Shown here piece after piece: positions 22,020 to 25,391 of a DNA stretch of 25,391 bases. The DNA comes from Saccoglossus kowalevskii (taxonomy: Eukaryota > Hemichordata > Enteropneusta > Harrimaniidae), in the NCBI RefSeq assembly GCF_000003605.2, contig NW_003144623.1:1-25391 (forward strand), in the 5' to 3' direction. Every line of letters starts with the position of its first letter. Within the stretch, counting starts at the first letter, position 1. The position numbers were made by a program, and so were the translations under genes. Under the pieces are notes generated by a model. That model was given only the letters and a program-made list of their open reading frames with translations. It ran no database searches and was not told the origin of the DNA.

Positions 22020-23404
22020 TGTGTCTACATTGCATGCAAGTTTCTGCAGCTTGTCCCTATAACTGATTTGTGGTATTTCTACATTCCATACAAGTTTCTG
22101 CAGCTTGTCCCTAGAACTGATTTGTAGTATGTGTCTACATTCCATACAAGATTCTGTAGCTTGTCCCTAGAACTGATTTGAGGTATGTGTCTACATTGCA
22201 TGCAAATTTCTGCAGCTTGTCCCTAGAACTGATTTGTAGTATGTGTCTACATTGCATGCAAGTTTCGGCAGCTTGTCCCGAGCACTGATTTGTGGTATTT
22301 CTACATTCCATACAAGTTTCTGCAGCTTGTCCCTAGAACTGATTTGTGGTATGTCTACATTCCATGCAAGTTTCTGTAGCTTGTCCCTAGAACTGATTTG
22401 TGGTATGTCTACATTCCATGCAAGTTTCTGTAGCTTGTCCCTAGAACTGATTTGTGGTATGTGTCTACATTGCATGCAAGTTTCTGCAGCTTGTCCCTAG
22501 AACTGATTTGTGGTATGTGTCTACATTGCATGCAAGTTTCTGCAGCTTGTCCCTTGAACTGATTTGTGGTATGTGTCTACATTGCATGCAAGTTTCTGCA
22601 GCTTGTCCCTAGAACTGATTTGTAGTATGTGTCTACATTGCATGCAAGTTTCTGTAGCTTGTCCCTAGAACTGATTTGTGGTATGTGTCTACATTGCATG
22701 CAAGTTTCTGCAGCTTATCCCTAGAACTGATTTGTAGTATTTGTCTACATTGCATGCAAGTTTCTGCAGCTTGTCCCTAGAACTGATTTGTGGTATGTGT
22801 CTACATTGCATGCAAGTTTCTGCAGCTTGTCCTTAGAACTGATTTGTGGTATGTGTCTACATTGCATGCAACTTTCTGCAGCTTGTCCCTAGAACTGATT
22901 TGTAGTATACGTCTACATTGCATGCAAGTTTCTGCAGCTTGTCCCGAGAACTGATTTGTGGTATGTCTACATTCCATGCAAGTTTCTGTAGCTTGTTCCT
23001 AGAACTGATTTGTGGTATGTGTCTACATTGCATGCAAGTTTCTGCAGCTTGTCCCTAGAACTGATTTGTAGTATATGTCTACATTGCATGCAAGTTTCTG
23101 CAGCTTGTCCCGAGAACTGATTTGTGGTATGTCTACATTCCATGCAAGTTTCTGTAGCTTGTTCCTAGAACTGATTTGCGGTATGTGTCTACATTGCATT
23201 GCAAGTTTCTGCAGCTTGTCGCTAGAACTGATTTCTGGTATTTCTACATTCCATACAAGTTTCTGCAGCTTGTCCCTAGAACTGATTTGTGGTATGTATC
23301 TACATTCCATACAAGTTTCTGCAGCTTGTCCCTCGAACTGATTTGTGGTATGTGTCTACATTGCATGCAAGTTTCTGCAGCTTGTCCCTAGATCTGATTT
23401 GTCT
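22020..23404 (+). repeat. 1.39-kb block, copy 2 of the 3,740-bp-offset duplication
   Basis: It is the partner of 18280-19664. One base is inserted near 23199 (CATTGCATTGCAAG for CATTGCATGCAAG), shifting the offset to 3,741. The match ends abruptly at about 23404, where the divergent block begins. Confidence 0.83.
22315..22368 (+). repeat. Exemplar type D monomer (54 bp)
   Basis: GTATGTCTAC replaces GTATGTGTCTAC, the loss of one TG dinucleotide as expected from slippage, and the monomer ends in CCATGCA. Copies occur in all four segments. Two stand side by side in the block that includes this copy, and again near 15150-15230 and 18620-18700. Confidence 0.8.
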
Positions 23405-23595
23405 AAGGCTACTTTGTTTGCTGCTTTCTTCTGCTTGATGCTACAACTGATTTGTTGAGGTCTACCTTCCATGGCATGTTCTGTACCTTGTCCTGGCCCT
23501 GCATTTGAGTTATGTGACTACTTTGCATGCTGCTTTCTGCAGCTTGTTGTCCCAACTGATTTGTTGATGTCTACTTTGTTGCATGCTTTCTGCAG
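23405..23595 (+). repeat. Strongly divergent satellite monomers (about 3.5 units)
   Basis: The monomer is recognisable but heavily changed. CTAC landmarks fall at 23356, 23409, 23462, 23518, 23571 and 23625, that is at spacings of 53, 53, 56, 53 and 54, all normal monomer lengths. The divergent units share their own features: CTACTTTG three times (23409, 23518, 23571) instead of CTACATTG, GCTTTCT three times, and AACTGATTTGTTGA twice. One unit (about 23462-23517) differs most, with TGTCCTGGCCCTGCATTTG. It may be an old or separate subfamily, or a poorly resolved assembly junction. I see no coding or mobile-element signal in it. Confidence 0.85.
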
Positions 23596-23827
23596 ATTGT
23601 CCCTAGAACTGATTTGTGGTATTTCTACATTCCATACAAGTTTCTGCAGCTTGTCCCTATAACTGATTTGTGGTATTTCTACATTCCATACAAGTTTCTG
23701 CAGCTTGTCCCTAGAACTGATTTGTGGTATGTGTCTACATTCCATGCAAGTTTCAGCAGCTTGTCCCTAGAACTGATTTGTCTATTTCTACATTGCATGC
23801 AAGTTTCAGCAGCTTGTCCCTAGAACT

Positions 23828-24315
23828 GACTTGTGGTATGTCTACATTGCATGTAAGTTTCTGCAGCTTGTCTCTTGAACTGATTTATGCTATGTCAACA
23901 TTCCATGGAAGTTTCTGTAGCTTGTCCCTAGAACTCATTTGTGGTATGTGTCTACATTGCATGCAAGTTTCTGCAGCTTGTCCCTAGAACTGATTTGTAG
24001 TATGTGTCTACATTGCATGCAAGTTTCTGCAGCTTTTCCCGTGAACTGATTTGTGGTATTTCTACATTCCATACAAGTTTCTGCAGCTTGTCCCTAGAAC
24101 TGATTTGTGGTATGTGTCTATATTCCATGCAAGTTTCTGTAGCTTGTCCCTAGAACTGATTTCTGGTATTTCTACATTCCATACAAGTTTCTGCAGCTTG
24201 TCCCTAGAACTGATTTGTGGTATGTATCCTCATTCCATACAAGTTTCTGCAGCTTGTCCCTCGAACTGATTTGTGGTATGTGTCTACATTGCATGCAAGT
24301 TTCTGCAGCTTGTCC
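23828..24315 (+). repeat. Segment IV core block, copy 6
   Basis: The marker TTTCCCGTGAACTG is at 24035. It is closest to copy 2 (offset 7,643). It carries GTATGTATCCTCATTCC near 24225 as its own change. Confidence 0.83.
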
Positions 24316-25252
24316 CTAGAACTGATTTGTGGTATTTCTACATTCCATACAAGTTTCTGCAGCTTGTTCCTAGAACTGATTTGTGGTATGTCTACATTCC
24401 ATGCAAGATTCTGCAGCTTGTCCCTAGAACTGATTTGTGGTATGTCAACATTCCATTCAAGTTTCTGCAGCTTGTCCCTAGAACTGATTTGTAGTATGTG
24501 TCTACATTGCATGCAAGTTTCAGCAGCTTGTCTCTAGAACTGATTTGTGGTATGTATCTACATTGCATGCAAGTTTCTGCAGCTTGTCCCTAGAACTGAA
24601 TTGTGGTATGTGTCTACATTGCATGCAAGTTTCTGAAGCTGGTCCCTAGAGCTGATTTTTCTATGTCTACATTCCATGGAAGTTTCTGAAGCTTGTCCCT
24701 AGAACTGACTTGTGGTATGTCTACATTCCATTAAAGTTTCTGCAGCTTGTCCCTAGAACTGATTTGTCTATGTCTACATTCCATGCATGTTTCTGCAGTT
24801 TGTCCCTAGAACTGATTTGTGGTATGTCAACATTCCATGCATGTTTCTGTAGCTTGTCCCTAGAACTGATTTGTCGTATGTGTCTACATTGCATGCAAGT
24901 TTCTGCAGCTTGTCCCTAGAACTGATTTGTAGTATGTGTCTACATTGCATGCAAGTTTCTGCAGCTTGTCCCGAGAATTGATTTGTGGTATTTCTACATT
25001 CCATACAAGTTTCTGCAGCTTGTCCCTAGAACTGATTTGTGGTATATCTACATTCAATGCAAGTTTCTGTAGCTTGTCCCTAGAACTGATTTGTGGTATG
25101 TGTCTACATTGCATGCAAGTTTCTGCAGCTTGTCCCTAGAACTGGATTGTGGTATGTGTCTACATTGCATACAAGTTTCTGCAGCTGGTCCCTAGAACTG
25201 ATTTGTCTATGTCAACATTCCTTGCAAGTTTCTGCAGCTTGTCCCTAGAACT

Positions 25253-25391
25253 GACTTGTGGTATGTCTACATTGCATGTAAGTTTCTGCAGCTTGTCCCT
25301 TGAACTGATTTGTGGTATGTCAACATTCCATGCAAGTTTCTGTAGCTTGTCCCTAGAACTCATTTGTGGTATGTGTCTACATTGCCATGCA
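25253..25391 (+). repeat. Segment IV core block, copy 7, cut by the window edge
   Basis: It begins with the GACTTGTGG monomer and GCATGTAAG and continues through CTTGAACTG, GTCAACATT and AACTCATTTG, matching copy 3 at an offset of 7,643 bp. The last bases read ATTGCCATGCA, with one extra C against the usual ATTGCATGCA. Confidence 0.78.

Larger units (their letters stand above)
1..25391 (+). repeat. Satellite DNA array, 53-56 bp monomer, about 460 head-to-tail copies
   Basis: Every line of the window can be read as the same unit: AGTTTCTGYAGCTTG, then TCCCTAGAACTG, then ATTTGTGGTATGTG, then TCTACATTGCATGCA. The key constant parts are CAGCTTGTCCCTAGAACTG and TCTACATT. All copies run in one direction; I found no inverted stretch and no unrelated insertion. 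The first and last bases lie inside monomers, so the array continues past both ends. The consensus is about 43% GC and contains no CpG. The copy number is the window length divided by a mean unit of about 55 bp, not an exact count. This is non-coding satellite DNA of a eukaryotic chromosome. The family name, species and chromosomal position cannot be told from the sequence. Confidence 0.97.
13061..25391 (+). repeat. Segment IV: complex HOR domain with 3.5-3.9 kb super-repeats
   Basis: All monomer classes are mixed in a long, repeated order. Diagnostic variants recur at exact offsets. TTTCCCGTGAACTG is at 13911, 16392, 17817, 20405, 21720 and 24035. CCCGAGCACTG is at 14631, 15071, 18537 and 22277. 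AGCTTATCC occurs near 15507, 18973 and 22713. From these I derive duplicated blocks at offsets 3,906, 3,466, 440, 1,315, 3,740, 4,013 and 7,643 bp. The domain continues past the right edge. Its only break in monomer quality is the divergent block at 23405-23595. No gene is seen. Confidence 0.82.
23661..25391 (+). repeat. 1.73-kb block, copy 2 of the 7,643-bp-offset duplication
   Basis: It is the partner of 16018-17748 and probably continues past the window edge. It starts about 65 bp after the divergent block. Small private changes include GGTCCCTAGAGCTGATTTTTC near 24640 and CATGCATGTTTCTGCAG near 24783. Confidence 0.84.

Noticed and set aside
23405..23595. Transposon or unique sequence inserted into the array
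   Set aside because: The stretch still aligns to the monomer with normal spacing and has no terminal repeats or target-site duplication, so it is divergent satellite and not an insertion.
1..25391. CRISPR array
   Set aside because: Monomers are similar along their entire length; there are no unique spacers between short repeats, and no cas genes.
1..25391. Telomeric or subtelomeric repeat, and a CENP-B box
   Set aside because: I found no TTAGGG-type run and no match to the CENP-B box core pattern in the monomer. Chromosomal position stays open.
1..25391. A bacterial or phage defence or other multi-gene system
   Set aside because: There is no gene-like coding sequence anywhere in the window; the sequence is satellite DNA throughout.

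Overview
The whole 25,391-base window is one tandem satellite array. A monomer of about 53-56 bp is repeated head to tail from the first base to the last, always in the same orientation, about 460 times. Both window edges fall inside the array, so its true length and flanks are unknown. I see no gene, RNA gene, transposon, CRISPR array, telomeric repeat or other unique sequence. Short open frames occur in every phase on both strands, but they are by-products of the repeat and are not annotated as genes. Such an array points to a eukaryotic nuclear chromosome (centromeric, pericentromeric, subtelomeric or another heterochromatic block). I do not recognise the family and cannot name the organism. 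The CpG-free consensus hints at a genome with CpG methylation, which is inference only.

The monomer has recurrent classes. Type A (56 bp) has GTATGTGTCTAC followed by ATTGCATGCA. Type B (54 bp) has GTATTTCTAC and ATTCCATACA. Type C (53 bp) has TTTGTCTATGTCTAC. Type D (54 bp) has GTATGTCTAC and ATTCCATGCA. Type E (56 bp) has GTATGTATCTAC and ATTCCATACA.

Four segments can be told apart. Segment I (about 1-1600) and segment III (about 6641-13060) are nearly pure type A, with many TGTAG variants. Segment II (about 1601-6640) and segment IV (about 13061-25391) mix the classes in ordered higher-order repeats (HORs), mostly with TGCAG. Segment II holds two copies and a partial third of a 1.70-1.76 kb HOR. 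Segment III holds nested 280-bp and 1,116-bp repeats. Segment IV is built from a family about 3.5-3.9 kb long, with a 489-bp core present six times plus a cut-off seventh. It also carries local duplications offset by 440, 1,315, 3,740 and 7,643 bp. The right end of segment II is collinear with parts of segment IV, so the uniform segment III block lies between two related HOR domains.

The most unusual spot is 23,405-23,595. There about 3.5 monomers diverge strongly but keep the array's 53/56/53-bp register and share their own substitutions. This block sits exactly where homology switches from one HOR copy to another. It is either a relic or variant subfamily or an assembly junction. No genes work together here; the biology, if any, is chromosomal (satellite turnover, chromatin, possible protein binding at a repeated 10-bp palindrome).
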